Assembly (NCBI GenBank): GCA_919902495.1
Contig: CAKKRC010000001.1
Span: forward strand, 1-59,567
DNA length: 59,567 bases
From: Nitrospiria bacterium
GTDB taxonomy: Bacteria > Nitrospirota > UBA9217
Direction of reading: 5' to 3'
Shown: positions 1 through 8,044 of the stretch, piece by piece
Numbering within the stretch: position 1 is the stretch's first letter
Layout of the letters: the number at the start of each line of letters is the position of its first letter
The notes under the pieces: generated by a model
Seen by the model: only the letters and a program-made list of their open reading frames with translations
Told to the model about the DNA's origin: nothing
Database searches by the model: none
Program-made: the position numbers and the translations under genes

Positions 1-176
1 AAAAGGAACCCGTCCAGCCGTTTCACCAGGTCGGTAATGGACTGGCCGATGCAGAGGATCGGGACCGGGATGCCGCCGGCCTGCAATACCGCTTTTCCAT
101 AGTCCTGATCGAGGATGTTCAGGCTCCGTGACACCTGCTCATCAAGGTTCATGGTGATGCCGATCAATGGTTTCAT
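1..176 (-). CDS. Class I glutamine amidotransferase-like hydrolase (PuuD/peptidase C26 type), partial
   Basis: Only the first 58 codons are present; the gene runs off the left edge. The N-terminus MKPLIGITMN, then LDQDYGKAVLQAGG and IPVPIL, is the usual opening of gamma-glutamyl-GABA hydrolase-like proteins (peptidase C26), which cleave gamma-glutamyl amides in the cytoplasm. The catalytic Cys-His-Glu residues lie outside the window, so activity cannot be judged. The ATG at 174-176 is preceded on the minus strand by a GGGGAGG ribosome-binding site. It lies downstream of argF but has its own likely promoter at 221-249, so it is probably a separate unit. Family assignment rests on a short N-terminal stretch. 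Confidence 0.75.
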   Translation of the reverse strand, partial: MKPLIGITMNLDEQVSRSLNILDQDYGKAVLQAGGIPVPILCIGQSITDLVKRLDGFL

Positions 177-220
177 GCGCACACCTCCCCGTGTGTCCAT
201 GGCACATTCACTAAGGATAC

Positions 221-249
221 TATATAGCACATTATTTTGGCGTTGTCAG
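221..249 (-). promoter_or_regulatory. Sigma-70-type promoter for the hydrolase at 1-176
   Basis: On the minus strand a CTGACA -35 box (244-249) and a TATATA -10 box (221-226) are separated by 17 nt, 45 nt before the start codon. TATAGT, overlapping the -10, is an alternative with a 19-nt spacer. Confidence 0.45.
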
Positions 250-351
250 CGTGATATTCTAATTTGAGATTTATTGTTCGGCACAGCATTGCCGGATGCT
301 GACCGCTGTGGAAGGGGACCAGGACGTTGAGATGAAAGGGGCATTGCGGGG

Positions 352-1272
352 TCATCCCATCAGGAGTTCCATGATGGCCTTCTGGGTATGCAGGCGGTTC
401 TCGGCCTGGTCGAAGACGACGGACTGGGGCCCCTCGATGACGCCCGCGCTGATCTCCTCGCCGCGGTGTGCGGGCAGACAGTGCATGACGATGGCCTTCG
501 GGTCGGCAAGCTTCACAAGCTTTTCATCGACCTCGTATCCCTTGAACGCCTGAACGCGCAGCGCATGCTCTTGTTCCTGACCCATGCTGGCCCAGACGTC
601 GGTATAGACGACATCGGCGCCTTTAACCGCCTTCTTGGGATCATCGGTCAGCGAGAGCTCCCCGCCCGATCGAACGGCGACCTGCTTGGCTTCGCGCATG
701 ATGGCCGCGTCCGGCGCATAGCCGGCGGGGCAGGCGAGGGAGACGCGCATGCCAGCCTTGACGCAGGCCTCGATGAGGGAATGGGCCATATTGTTACCGT
801 CCCCCACGTACGCGAACGTAAGACCTTTCAGCGTCCCGCGCTTTTCCCGGATCGTGAACAGGTCCGCCAGCGCCTGGCAGGGATGGTGCATATCGGTAAG
901 ACCGTTGATCACCGGTATCGTCGCGTGCTTCGCCAGCTCTTCCACCATCGACTGGGCGAAGGTGCGGATCATGATGCCGTCGAGATAGCGGGAGAGCGTT
1001 CTTGCCGTGTCGGCAACGGGCTCGCCGCGTCCCATCTGGAGATCAGCAGGCGACAGGAACAGGGCCTGTCCCCCCAGCTGATACATGCCGACCTCGAAGG
1101 ACACCCTTGTGCGCGTAGAAGATTTCTCGAATATCATGCCGAGGGATCTGCCCTTGAGCGGGTGGTGCGTGTTGCCGTCCTTCAAGGCCTTCTTGAGCCA
1201 GGCGGAGCGTTCGAGGATCGTGTCCAGGTCCCCGGCGGTGAGATCGTTGATGGTGAGCAGGTCTTTTTTCAT
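352..1272 (-). CDS. argF: Ornithine carbamoyltransferase
   Basis: Converts ornithine and carbamoyl phosphate to citrulline in cytoplasmic arginine synthesis. The 306-residue length is normal. The carbamoyl-phosphate loop STRTR (about residues 52-56), the HHPCQ motif and the ornithine/catalytic loop HCLPAHRGEE are all intact, so it should be active. I chose the ATG at 1272 because AGGAG sits a few bases upstream; an in-frame start seven codons earlier would place that Shine-Dalgarno inside the gene. It follows argD on the same strand, but a hairpin terminator and two inverted repeats lie between them, so co-transcription is doubtful or attenuated. Confidence 0.96.
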   Translation of the reverse strand: MKKDLLTINDLTAGDLDTILERSAWLKKALKDGNTHHPLKGRSLGMIFEKSSTRTRVSFEVGMYQLGGQALFLSPADLQMGRGEPVADTARTLSRYLDGIMIRTFAQSMVEELAKHATIPVINGLTDMHHPCQALADLFTIREKRGTLKGLTFAYVGDGNNMAHSLIEACVKAGMRVSLACPAGYAPDAAIMREAKQVAVRSGGELSLTDDPKKAVKGADVVYTDVWASMGQEQEHALRVQAFKGYEVDEKLVKLADPKAIVMHCLPAHRGEEISAGVIEGPQSVVFDQAENRLHTQKAIMELLMG

Positions 1273-1307
1273 TTCTTCTCCTGAAAGAAACATTGTAAAG
1301 CTGAAAA

Positions 1308-1380
1308 CGCACCCTAAAGGGTGCGGCTACCAATTATAAGATCAATGCGTTACGATCTGGTAGCCGTCCCGCTTTGCGGG
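1308..1380 (-). promoter_or_regulatory. Inverted repeats in the argF leader
   Basis: Three hairpin-forming segments precede argF: CGCACCC/GGGTGCG (1308-1325), GGCTACC/GGTAGCC (1325-1331 with 1359-1365, with AGATC/GATCT inside), and CCCGC/GCGGG (1368-1380). They may form a 5' leader structure. There is no leader peptide or ARG box I can recognise, so a regulatory role is inference. Confidence 0.3.
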
Positions 1381-1406
1381 GCGAAATCAGTGTTTCAACA
1401 GCTTGC

Positions 1407-1440
1407 TAAAAAGTATAGGCGGCTTTCTGAAAAGCCGCCT
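1407..1440 (-). terminator. Rho-independent terminator after argD
   Basis: A perfect 10-bp stem AGGCGGCTTT/AAAGCCGCCT (1417-1440, 4-nt loop) is followed, on the minus strand, by ATAC and a run of T. The adjacent 16 nt at 1393-1408 match one arm of the palindromic element at 6761-6907. Confidence 0.65.
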
Positions 1441-1466
1441 TAAACAAGTGCCGACGCATTGCACCG

Positions 1467-2660
1467 TCAGCGCTTTTTGAATATGCCGTCCAGAGCGTTC
1501 ACGAGCCTGTCGATCTCTTCCACGCTGATGATGAGCGGAGGAATGAACCGCAGGACCGTGTTCATGGTGCAGTTGATCAGGAACCCCTGCTTGAGGCATT
1601 CCGTCACGATCTCCTTGCCGTCGAAATCCAGCTCTATGCCGATCAGAAGGCCTTGTCCCCGCACGTCCTTGATGAACGGGTACTTGCTTTTGAGCGTTTC
1701 CAGGCCCGTGACGAAATGCTTCCCCAGGGCCCCGACGTTCTGGATGATGATGTTGTCCTCGAGCAGCGTCTCGAGCGAGGCAAGTCCTGCCGCGCAGGCA
1801 AGGGGATTGCCGCCGAAGGTCGAGCCATGGGACCCCGGCGTGAAGCCCTGGGCGGCCTTGTCCGTGGCGAGAAGTGCTCCGATCGGCATGCCAGAGCCGA
1901 GGCCCTTGGCAAGCGCCATGACATCGGGTGTGACGCCCTCGTGATCGTAGGCGAAAAGCCTTCCGGTCCGGCCCATGCCGGTCTGGATCTCGTCCAGCAT
2001 CAGAAGCAGGCCGTGCTTGTCGCAGATCTCCCGGAGCGCCTTCAGGTATCCAGCAGAAGGGATGTTGACGCCTCCCTCGCCCTGGACCGGCTCAACGAGG
2101 ATGGCGCAGGTGCGCTCGTTCACCGCTTCTTCGACGGCCTTGAGGTCGTTGAACGGCACATATCGGAAACCCGGCACCATGGGCTCAAATCCCTGGTGGA
2201 ACTTTTCCTGGGCCGTCGCGGAGACCGCGCCGTAGGTGCGTCCGTGGAAAGATCCGAAGCAGGTGATGACCTCGTACCGGTCCTTTTTCAGCACCTCACG
2301 GCTGTACCGCCGGGCGAGCTTGATCGCGGCCTCGTTGGCCTCGGCGCCGGAGTTGCAGAAGAAGACCTTGTCTGCGAAGGAGTTCTTTACGAGCGCCTTC
2401 GCCAGGTTCACCTGCGGCTCGATGTGGAAGTGGTTCGAGACGTGCATGAGCCGCTGCGCCTGTTTCTGGAGGGCCACGACGACCCGCGGATGGCAATGGC
2501 CGAGGTTGTTCACCGCGACACCGGCCAGGAAATCGAGGTACTCCCTGCCGTCGGAGTCGTAAACGGTCGCGCCGCGCCCCTTCACCAGCACCAGGGGCTG
2601 TCGGCTGTAGGTGTTCATCAAATACGTCTGCGAGTCCTTGATAATATCGCCGGTGATCAT
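1467..2660 (-). CDS. argD: Acetylornithine aminotransferase (class III PLP enzyme)
   Basis: Transfers the amino group from glutamate to N-acetylglutamate semialdehyde, the step before ornithine release in arginine synthesis. The 397 residues show the family pattern: YLMNTYSRQP near the start, GVAVNNLGHCHPRVV, FFCNSGAEANEAAIK (phosphate-binding), LDEIQTGMGRTG, and the PLP-lysine region MALAKGLGSGMPIGA. An upstream in-frame TTG at 2699 is possible, but the ATG at 2660 gives the usual distance to the YLMNTY motif; neither has a strong ribosome-binding site. It is divergent from folD. Assignment is firm, although such enzymes often also act on succinyl-diaminopimelate intermediates. Confidence 0.95.
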   Translation of the reverse strand: MITGDIIKDSQTYLMNTYSRQPLVLVKGRGATVYDSDGREYLDFLAGVAVNNLGHCHPRVVVALQKQAQRLMHVSNHFHIEPQVNLAKALVKNSFADKVFFCNSGAEANEAAIKLARRYSREVLKKDRYEVITCFGSFHGRTYGAVSATAQEKFHQGFEPMVPGFRYVPFNDLKAVEEAVNERTCAILVEPVQGEGGVNIPSAGYLKALREICDKHGLLLMLDEIQTGMGRTGRLFAYDHEGVTPDVMALAKGLGSGMPIGALLATDKAAQGFTPGSHGSTFGGNPLACAAGLASLETLLEDNIIIQNVGALGKHFVTGLETLKSKYPFIKDVRGQGLLIGIELDFDGKEIVTECLKQGFLINCTMNTVLRFIPPLIISVEEIDRLVNALDGIFKKR

Positions 2661-2719
2661 AGAGGCGTTAAAATTATCATAACCTTCAAGGAAAATCAAA
2701 TGGAAATTGGCCTTCGCCG

Positions 2720-2748
2720 TTGTGTCCTGCGCTTTGTCGTGCTATAGT
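2720..2748 (+). promoter_or_regulatory. Likely sigma-70 promoter of folD
   Basis: TTGTGT (2720-2725) and TATAGT (2743-2748) are separated by exactly 17 nt and lie 31 nt before the folD start, in the argD-folD divergent spacer. Confidence 0.5.
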
Positions 2749-2779
2749 TGGCGTACGAATCCATCGCCACGGAGGGGAT

Positions 2780-3679
2780 ATGGCCACATTGATGAAGGGA
2801 ACGGAGCTTGCGACGAAGATCATCGGAGTGGTGAAGGAGGAGACGGGCCGCCTCGCGAAGCACGGCATCAGGGCGGGGCTTGCCCTGGTCCTCACCGGCG
2901 ACGACAAGTCCTCGTACCTCTATTACCAGGCAACCCAGAGCGCCGCGGTCCGGGCGGGCGTCGACGTATACAACCATACTCTGCCGGCGTCCGTTTCGCT
3001 GAACGAGCTCCTGAACCTCGTGAAGAACCTGAACACCGACGAGCGGATCAACGGCATCCTCATCTTCCTGCCGCTGCCGCGCCACATCGACACGCGCAAG
3101 GTCATGAACGCCATCTCGCCGGAGAAGGATGTGGACGGACAGGGATCGATCTCCGTGGGGCGGCTCTCAGCGGACGAATCCACGACCCAGCTCTTCGAGC
3201 CTGGGTTCACGCTCGCCGCGAAGTCTACCTTCCTGCCCTGCACGCCCTACGGGGTCATGCGGCTCCTGGAGCACTATGGCATCGACCCGAAGGGGAAGAA
3301 GGCCGTGGTCGTGGGCAAGAGCCTTGCCGTGGGCAAGCCGCTTGCCATGATGCTGCTCGTCAAGGAGGCGACGGTCACGGTCTGCCACCGGGAAACGAAG
3401 GACCTGGGCGCCGAGACGCGGCAGGCCGACATCCTCTGTACCGCGACCGGAAGGACCGGCCTCATCACCGGAGATATGGTGAAGGAGGGGGCCGTGGTGG
3501 TGGACATCGGGATCAACCTCCTGCCGGACGGACGGATCGTGGGCGACGTGGATTTCGACGCGGTAGCGAAAAAGGCGTCGCTTCTCACGCCGGTGCCGGG
3601 CGGCGTGGGGCCGGTGACCATCGCCATCGTCCTCAAGAACACCGTCATCTCGGCAAAGCGCATGGTGGGGATGGAATAA
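2780..3679 (+). CDS. folD: FolD-like methylene-THF dehydrogenase/cyclohydrolase lacking catalytic Lys and Gln
   Basis: The fold and NADP site are clearly FolD: KDVDG, GRLS, FLPCTPYGVMRLLEHY, VVVGKSLAVGKP (Rossmann) and TPVPGGVGPVT. FolD normally interconverts methylene-, methenyl- and formyl-tetrahydrofolate in the cytoplasm. Two active-site residues are missing in an otherwise gap-free alignment with E. coli FolD. The segment SQIYVASKRK corresponds here to SYLYYQATQS, so the catalytic Lys is Thr. ILVQLPLP corresponds to ILIFLPLP, so the conserved Gln is Phe. About 15 residues are inserted between GRL and the LPCTP motif. The ATG at 2780 has a perfect GGAGGGG site. It may be dehydrogenase-only, a paralogue with another substrate, or inactive; the gene symbol states the family, not proven activity. 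Confidence 0.85.
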   Translation: MATLMKGTELATKIIGVVKEETGRLAKHGIRAGLALVLTGDDKSSYLYYQATQSAAVRAGVDVYNHTLPASVSLNELLNLVKNLNTDERINGILIFLPLPRHIDTRKVMNAISPEKDVDGQGSISVGRLSADESTTQLFEPGFTLAAKSTFLPCTPYGVMRLLEHYGIDPKGKKAVVVGKSLAVGKPLAMMLLVKEATVTVCHRETKDLGAETRQADILCTATGRTGLITGDMVKEGAVVVDIGINLLPDGRIVGDVDFDAVAKKASLLTPVPGGVGPVTIAIVLKNTVISAKRMVGME

Positions 3680-3791
3680 CTCCATTCCCATCATGAATAA
3701 GGAATACTGCAAGGAAAAACCAGAACCGCAAGGGCGTCTCTGCGAGCAATTGTTTCCGTTTTGAGAAGGGTCTGATCTTATTCGGCTGACC

Positions 3792-6233
3792 ATGAAAAAT
3801 CTTCTGCTGATCAACTTCGCTGATGCCCGCTATGGTATCTGGGAGGATGCGTTTTCCGCCGTCCGGGGAGCCCTGCCGCTCCATCGCCTTCCGCTCAGCC
3901 CGCCTGCAATAGCGGGGGTCGCTGTCCTTGATGACCGCAGCGCGGTCATTGCCGACCTTGCAGCATGTCTCGGGTCCCCGCCCATAAGAGGCGGGCAGGG
4001 CGGTACATTCCTGATCATCGATGCGCAGGAAAAGATCGCCGGGTTCGCCGTGGAGGGCGGTATCAGCACGGTCGAACATCCTGAGGGCCAAGTGCGTGTG
4101 GTGCCGGACGCTGTGCGGACACAGGTCGTCGACACCTGCGTCGTCATCGAGGGTTCGGTGGTCCCGATCATCAATATCCGGGCGCTCCATGAACGGCTGA
4201 AGCAGGGCATCCTGGCCCCGCCGCAGACGGCGGGCGTCATCGAGGCGTCTCCGCACGTAGATCAGGCCACAACCTTCCCGGTCCGGGCGTTCTCCCTCGG
4301 CGGCGAGCGGTTCTGCGTCAAGGCCGCGGGAACGGATTTTCAGTCGATCTCCGGCGACCAGATCACCCGGCTGCCCGCGAAGAACAACTGGTGCGCCGGG
4401 ATCACGGCATACGATGATGCCGTCCTGCCCCTGGTGCGCCTTGACGACCTTCTCGATATCGAAGCGATCCTGGGACAGCGCGGGATGCTGATCGCGGGCG
4501 ACGCCAGCGGCCGGCATGGCATTCTCGTGGACGAGGACCTGGGCATTATCGAGCAGCAGGACCTCCGGATCTCCGGTCTGCCCGCCCTTGCCCGGCGGAA
4601 CTGGATGCAGGCGGCTGCGGTGAGCAAGGGGAGGGTCTATCCGCTCATCGAAGCGGGCAGGGTCATTTCGGGCCGCGCCGGGGAGGACGCGCAGGAACCC
4701 CCGGGACCGTTCACGCCGACCTCGGACTTTTCCGCGCGGTTCCGATCAGGCGCGGTGGATGTCGTCGAATTCTCACTTCTGGGCACAAGCCACGCGGTCC
4801 CGAAGGATGAGGTCAGAGATGTCCATGCGCTGCTCCCCATAAGCCGCATACCGCATACCCCGGAGATCGTTATGGGGGTCGCGGACCTGAAGGGTGAACT
4901 GCTGCCGGTCCTGGACCTTGCCGCGGTCTTCGGGAGGCGTTCGGCAGTGAACAGAAAATGGCGCATGATCCGCATCGTCAATGGAGATTTCCACTGCCTC
5001 GTCGTCACCGAAACGGTCAGGGGGACCCGAAGGCTTGCGCGTGAGGACCAGAAACAGCTCCCCCTGGCGCTGCCCCATCAGGTGTTGTACGGTTGTTATC
5101 TCGATGAGGGCATGGTCCGGCTGATCATGAACGTCCAATCCCTGGCCGTTCACTTCGAGAAGCGCGCAGTCCGCGACATGGTGACCAGCCTCTCGCCGGA
5201 GCTGGACGCTTCTGAAGAAAGGGTCGTTCCTGTTGAGACGAGACGGTCGCCAGCCAAGCTCCCGAAAGCCGCACCAACAGCCGGCGGTACGGTCGCGGAG
5301 TCCATGCCGGTTCCCACTGAAAGCATCCCGGCCGCGCCCCCGTTCGTCGTCCGGGCAGAGAACCCTGATGCGGCGACCGTGCCGGAAGATCAGAAACGTT
5401 CGGCGGAAGAAGAACGCAGGCGCCGGGAGGCAGTGAAGGCAAGAGACCAAGCGAATGAGCGCGAAGAGGCTGAACGCCGCCGAAGGGAAGACGAGGCGCG
5501 TTTGCGGACGGCTGAGCAGGCGCGTATTCAGGCGGAAGCGGAAGCGAAACAGAAAGCGCTTGTTGAACGGCGCAGGGCGGAGGAGCGGGTACGGATAAAG
5601 GTAGCGGAAGTTGCGCGCGCCCGCGCAGAAGAAGAGGCGCGGGAACGGGAGCAGGAAACCGCGCGGAGAATGGCTGTCGAAGAAGCGGAGCAGCGCCGGC
5701 GAGCGGAAGCGGATAGGCTGGCAGCGGAGAGAAACAGGGTCCCCGAAGTGCCTGCGCCGGAAGCGCCGATTATCGTACCGCGGGATGCTCAGGACCAGCC
5801 GCTTGCGGAGCGAAGAAGCGGGAGAAACACTGCTATCGCGGCGCTTCTTGGCGCGGCACTGGTCATCATCATATATTTCGTGAACCTGCAGGTACGACAG
5901 CCCGCTGCGCCTGTCGTTACCAAGGAACAGCCAACGGTTGTTCAGAAGCCATCACCTCCGCCGGTCGAGGCAAAGAAAGAGGCTCCCGCGACCGTGAAGA
6001 AGCTGCCGGAACTGCCGATCCCGCCTCCGCTCTATCTGACCGTGCCGCCGGAGATGGCCGTGCCGGCACAGAACATCTATGCCGTAGTGAAGGGCGATAC
6101 GCTGTGGGGCATAGCGAAACGGTTCACGGGGAATCCGCTCAACTATCCCCGCGTCGCCAGGGACAACAGCATCGCCACGCCCGACCTCATCTTCCCCGGC
6201 CAGCGGATCAAGCTTGTCCGGGAGAAGCGCTGA
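3792..6233 (+). CDS. Triple CheW-like domain, coiled coil, TM and LysM fusion protein
   Basis: An 813-residue protein. Residues 1-140, 163-295 and 322-455 are three degenerate CheW-like repeats; the third is clearest (IPHTPEIVMGVADLKGELLP, then LDLAAVF). CheW domains couple receptors to the CheA kinase in the cytoplasm. Residues 532-648 are a charged Glu/Arg/Ala coiled coil. Residues 681-697 form one TM segment after RRSGRN (positive-inside). A Pro-rich linker leads to a C-terminal LysM domain (762-809: YAVVKGDTLWGIAKRF and PGQRIKL), which binds peptidoglycan. The inferred topology is CheW domains inside and LysM in the periplasm, a possible wall-anchored chemosensory scaffold. Residues about 61-71 carry an in-frame palindromic insert. 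No che genes adjoin it. Function is inferred. Confidence 0.8.
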   Translation: MKNLLLINFADARYGIWEDAFSAVRGALPLHRLPLSPPAIAGVAVLDDRSAVIADLAACLGSPPIRGGQGGTFLIIDAQEKIAGFAVEGGISTVEHPEGQVRVVPDAVRTQVVDTCVVIEGSVVPIINIRALHERLKQGILAPPQTAGVIEASPHVDQATTFPVRAFSLGGERFCVKAAGTDFQSISGDQITRLPAKNNWCAGITAYDDAVLPLVRLDDLLDIEAILGQRGMLIAGDASGRHGILVDEDLGIIEQQDLRISGLPALARRNWMQAAAVSKGRVYPLIEAGRVISGRAGEDAQEPPGPFTPTSDFSARFRSGAVDVVEFSLLGTSHAVPKDEVRDVHALLPISRIPHTPEIVMGVADLKGELLPVLDLAAVFGRRSAVNRKWRMIRIVNGDFHCLVVTETVRGTRRLAREDQKQLPLALPHQVLYGCYLDEGMVRLIMNVQSLAVHFEKRAVRDMVTSLSPELDASEERVVPVETRRSPAKLPKAAPTAGGTVAESMPVPTESIPAAPPFVVRAENPDAATVPEDQKRSAEEERRRREAVKARDQANEREEAERRRREDEARLRTAEQARIQAEAEAKQKALVERRRAEERVRIKVAEVARARAEEEAREREQETARRMAVEEAEQRRRAEADRLAAERNRVPEVPAPEAPIIVPRDAQDQPLAERRSGRNTAIAALLGAALVIIIYFVNLQVRQPAAPVVTKEQPTVVQKPSPPPVEAKKEAPATVKKLPELPIPPPLYLTVPPEMAVPAQNIYAVVKGDTLWGIAKRFTGNPLNYPRVARDNSIATPDLIFPGQRIKLVREKR

Positions 6234-6270
6234 AGGAATATCTGTAGCGGTCCTCAGGAGTGCCCATTCT

Positions 6271-6735
6271 GTGTCCGAATCAATGAAAACAAAGCTGCTG
6301 CGGTGGGGCTTCAACCTCTTTCCCGCCTACTGCTCCACCGGCGCCCGCATCACCTACGTGGCGAGCGACTTTCGCGAGGTCCGCATCAGGCTGCCGCTCT
6401 CCTGGCAGACGAGGAACTACGTGGGCACCATCTTCGGCGGAAGCATGTACGCGGCGGTTGACCCGGTGTACATGCTCATGCTGATCATGAACCTGGGAAA
6501 GGACTATGTCGTCTGGGACAAGTCAGCCTGCATCAACTTCAAAAAACCGGGAAGGACGGCCCTTTTTGCGAGGTTCCAAATCGATGGGAGCGAGCTTGAC
6601 CTGATCAGGAAGGAATTGGAACATGCACGGCATGTGGACCGCACCTATCATGTGGAACTGACCGACGAGCAGGGCATTGTGCATGCTTCTATAGAGAAAG
6701 TGGTGTATATCAGGAAGAAGGAAAAAAGCGGTTAG
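6271..6735 (+). CDS. DUF4442 hotdog-fold protein
   Basis: The 154 residues match the DUF4442 family, a PaaI-thioesterase-like hotdog fold: WQTRNYVGTIFGGSMYAAVD, VVWDKSACINFKKPGR, and a C-terminal VHASIEKVVYIRKK. Function is unknown; an acyl-CoA thioesterase-like activity is only suggested by the fold. I favour the GTG at 6271, 10 nt after AGGAG (6256-6260), over the ATG at 6283, which would leave 22 nt. It begins about 40 nt after the CheW-LysM gene and could be co-transcribed. Confidence 0.85.
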   Translation: MSESMKTKLLRWGFNLFPAYCSTGARITYVASDFREVRIRLPLSWQTRNYVGTIFGGSMYAAVDPVYMLMLIMNLGKDYVVWDKSACINFKKPGRTALFARFQIDGSELDLIRKELEHARHVDRTYHVELTDEQGIVHASIEKVVYIRKKEKSG

Positions 6736-6760
6736 AGTCGATATAAAGTTTCATGCCGAC

Positions 6761-6907
6761 TAGCAGGTTGTTGAAAAAACCCTATTTTGTCATTGCGAGG
6801 AGCGCTTATTGCGACGCGGCGATCTCGAACTTGTTGATCTATGTAACTGCGAGATTGCTTCGCTTCACTCGCAAAGACAGCTAAAATACTTTTTCAACAG
6901 CCTGCTA
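6761..6907. repeat. MITE-like palindromic element, 147 bp
   Basis: Outer arms TAGCAGGTTGTTGAAAAA (6761-6778) and TTTTTCAACAGCCTGCTA (6890-6907) are inverted with one mismatch. The interior carries CATTGCGAGGAGCG and a partner ACTCGCAAAG. No transposase is encoded. A lone copy of the outer arm lies at 1393-1408, beside the argD terminator, so the element family recurs in the genome. Confidence 0.7.
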
Positions 6908-6938
6908 ATGTCCAAAACCGCAAACATCCGGAGGTCCC

Positions 6939-7259
6939 ATGGCTGCATCGTTTATCATCGGAATTCTCGCCAAGATCCCATGGAAGGAGATCCTAAAATA
7001 CGGCCCGGTCATTATTGATACTGCTTCCAACCTGCTTTCAAAGAACAGATCAGCCAAGATCGGTCCGGCTGATACTGTTGAAATACGAATTGCCCGGCTT
7101 GAACAGAACGAAAAAGACCAGGCAGAACTAATAAAGAGCATGGCCGAACGTCAGGAAATATTGGTCCACAGTATTCAGGTCCTCAATGCAAGGTTGAATA
7201 TTTCATTGTTGATAGCAGTACTACTGGTCATTGGGTTCATCTATATTCTTTTTCGATAA
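6939..7259 (+). CDS. Small C-terminally anchored membrane protein, unknown function
   Basis: 106 residues, not recognised. The N-terminus is amphipathic (IIGILAKIPWKEILKYG), residues about 45-80 are charged and likely coiled-coil (EIRIARLEQNEKDQAELIKS), and residues 88-105 are a hydrophobic tail anchor (LLIAVLLVIGFIYILF). The ATG at 6939 has GGAGG at 6930-6934. Base usage is A+T-richer than neighbouring genes. It lies just after the MITE-like element, with no operon partner. Confidence 0.6.
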   Translation: MAASFIIGILAKIPWKEILKYGPVIIDTASNLLSKNRSAKIGPADTVEIRIARLEQNEKDQAELIKSMAERQEILVHSIQVLNARLNISLLIAVLLVIGFIYILFR

Positions 7260-7289
7260 GAATAGTCTCAGGCATACGGTTCTCCTGGG

Positions 7290-7316
7290 GTCCACCGACA
7301 TCTTGGCGACGCCGTT
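7290..7316. repeat. 27-bp exact copy of a segment of the FlgT-N-type gene
   Basis: Positions 7290-7316 are identical to 8165-8191, which is internal to the minus-strand gene at 8045-9232. The copy sits in an otherwise featureless spacer downstream of the cytochrome gene. Confidence 0.8.
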
Positions 7317-7341
7317 CTGGTTGCTCCTGTCGTACAAACCC

Positions 7342-7674
7342 TTATTTACGATGGCATTTTGAACAGCTGAGGTTGTCTGTTGCGGAAAAAGCTTTCTTCC
7401 CGTCGTGACAATAACCGCAGGACGATCCTAACTCCATTTTTCTCATGGTGATCGTGTCCGAACCCTTTTTCATTTCGAAGAGCGCAGATGAAAAACCGTG
7501 TTTCTCATGACAGTAATAACAGGTATAGCCCTTGGAGGTATGAACGGTAACGTTAAAAACCACCTGCCCCGCACCCTTTCCATCGAACACGATGTTGTCC
7601 TCGCATCCCGTAGCAGATGCATATCCGGCAAGTGAACAAAGAACCATTCCTGTTATCATCAAATAGTATTTCAT
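7342..7674 (-). CDS. Triheme c7-type cytochrome
   Basis: 110 residues with a signal peptide (hydrophobic residues 4-20, cleavage near YASA). Three CxxCH heme-attachment motifs (CYYCH, CGYCH, CSKCH) and HTSKGYTCYYCHEKHGF followed later by HDGKKAFS fit the c(7)-type triheme domain. It should be periplasmic, carrying electrons between membrane and extracytoplasmic enzymes; the partner is unknown. Additional His residues could be distal ligands. No strong Shine-Dalgarno is seen. It is monocistronic between two spacers. Confidence 0.85.
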   Translation of the reverse strand: MKYYLMITGMVLCSLAGYASATGCEDNIVFDGKGAGQVVFNVTVHTSKGYTCYYCHEKHGFSSALFEMKKGSDTITMRKMELGSSCGYCHDGKKAFSATDNLSCSKCHRK

Positions 7675-7986
7675 GGTATTTCTAGGTTATCTGCCCCATG
7701 CGCTAATAAGTCTAATGGAGTCTCAAAGGTAAAGGTTCCGAACGCTCATGGTTATAATAGCAATTAGTATGCCCGTTTGTTATCGTATAAAATCAGGCAT
7801 CTATGCAACAATTGATTGATTCAGGACCAATGGATCTGGTGAATTCACCGGTTGCCTGTGCTGAATCGCTCAAACAGAAAGTTCTTTTAAAGCCGATCAA
7901 GCCGTGTACGCTTGTAAGCTCCTTTCGGATTACGTTCTGCATCCATATTCATATTCTGCTATCTTCCAAGTTTAGTTTGTAAAAAA
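7675..7986. other. Intergenic spacer without recognised genes
   Basis: An A+T-rich stretch between the cytochrome gene and the FlgT-N gene terminator. I see no credible reading frame, RNA gene or repeat in it; it must contain the cytochrome promoter, but no clear -35/-10 pair stands out. Confidence 0.5.
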
Positions 7987-8014
7987 ACGCCTGTCAGGAA
8001 ATCCTGACAGGCGT
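7981..8014 (-). terminator. Rho-independent terminator after the FlgT-N-type gene
   Basis: A perfect 12-bp stem ACGCCTGTCAGG/CCTGACAGGCGT (7987-8014, 4-nt loop) is followed on the minus strand by a run of T (complement of 7981-7987). It lies 31 nt after the stop codon. Confidence 0.9.
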
Positions 8015-8044
8015 TCGTGTTTTTGTATCTGTTCCAGTTGCTCG

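Noticed and set aside
388-1284. 298-codon open frame on the plus strand over argF
   Set aside because: It is the antisense shadow of argF, Arg/Ala/Gly-rich, with no recognisable family and no ribosome-binding site.
1653-2747. 364-codon open frame on the plus strand over argD
   Set aside because: Antisense shadow caused by high G+C codon bias; argD motifs are unambiguous on the other strand.
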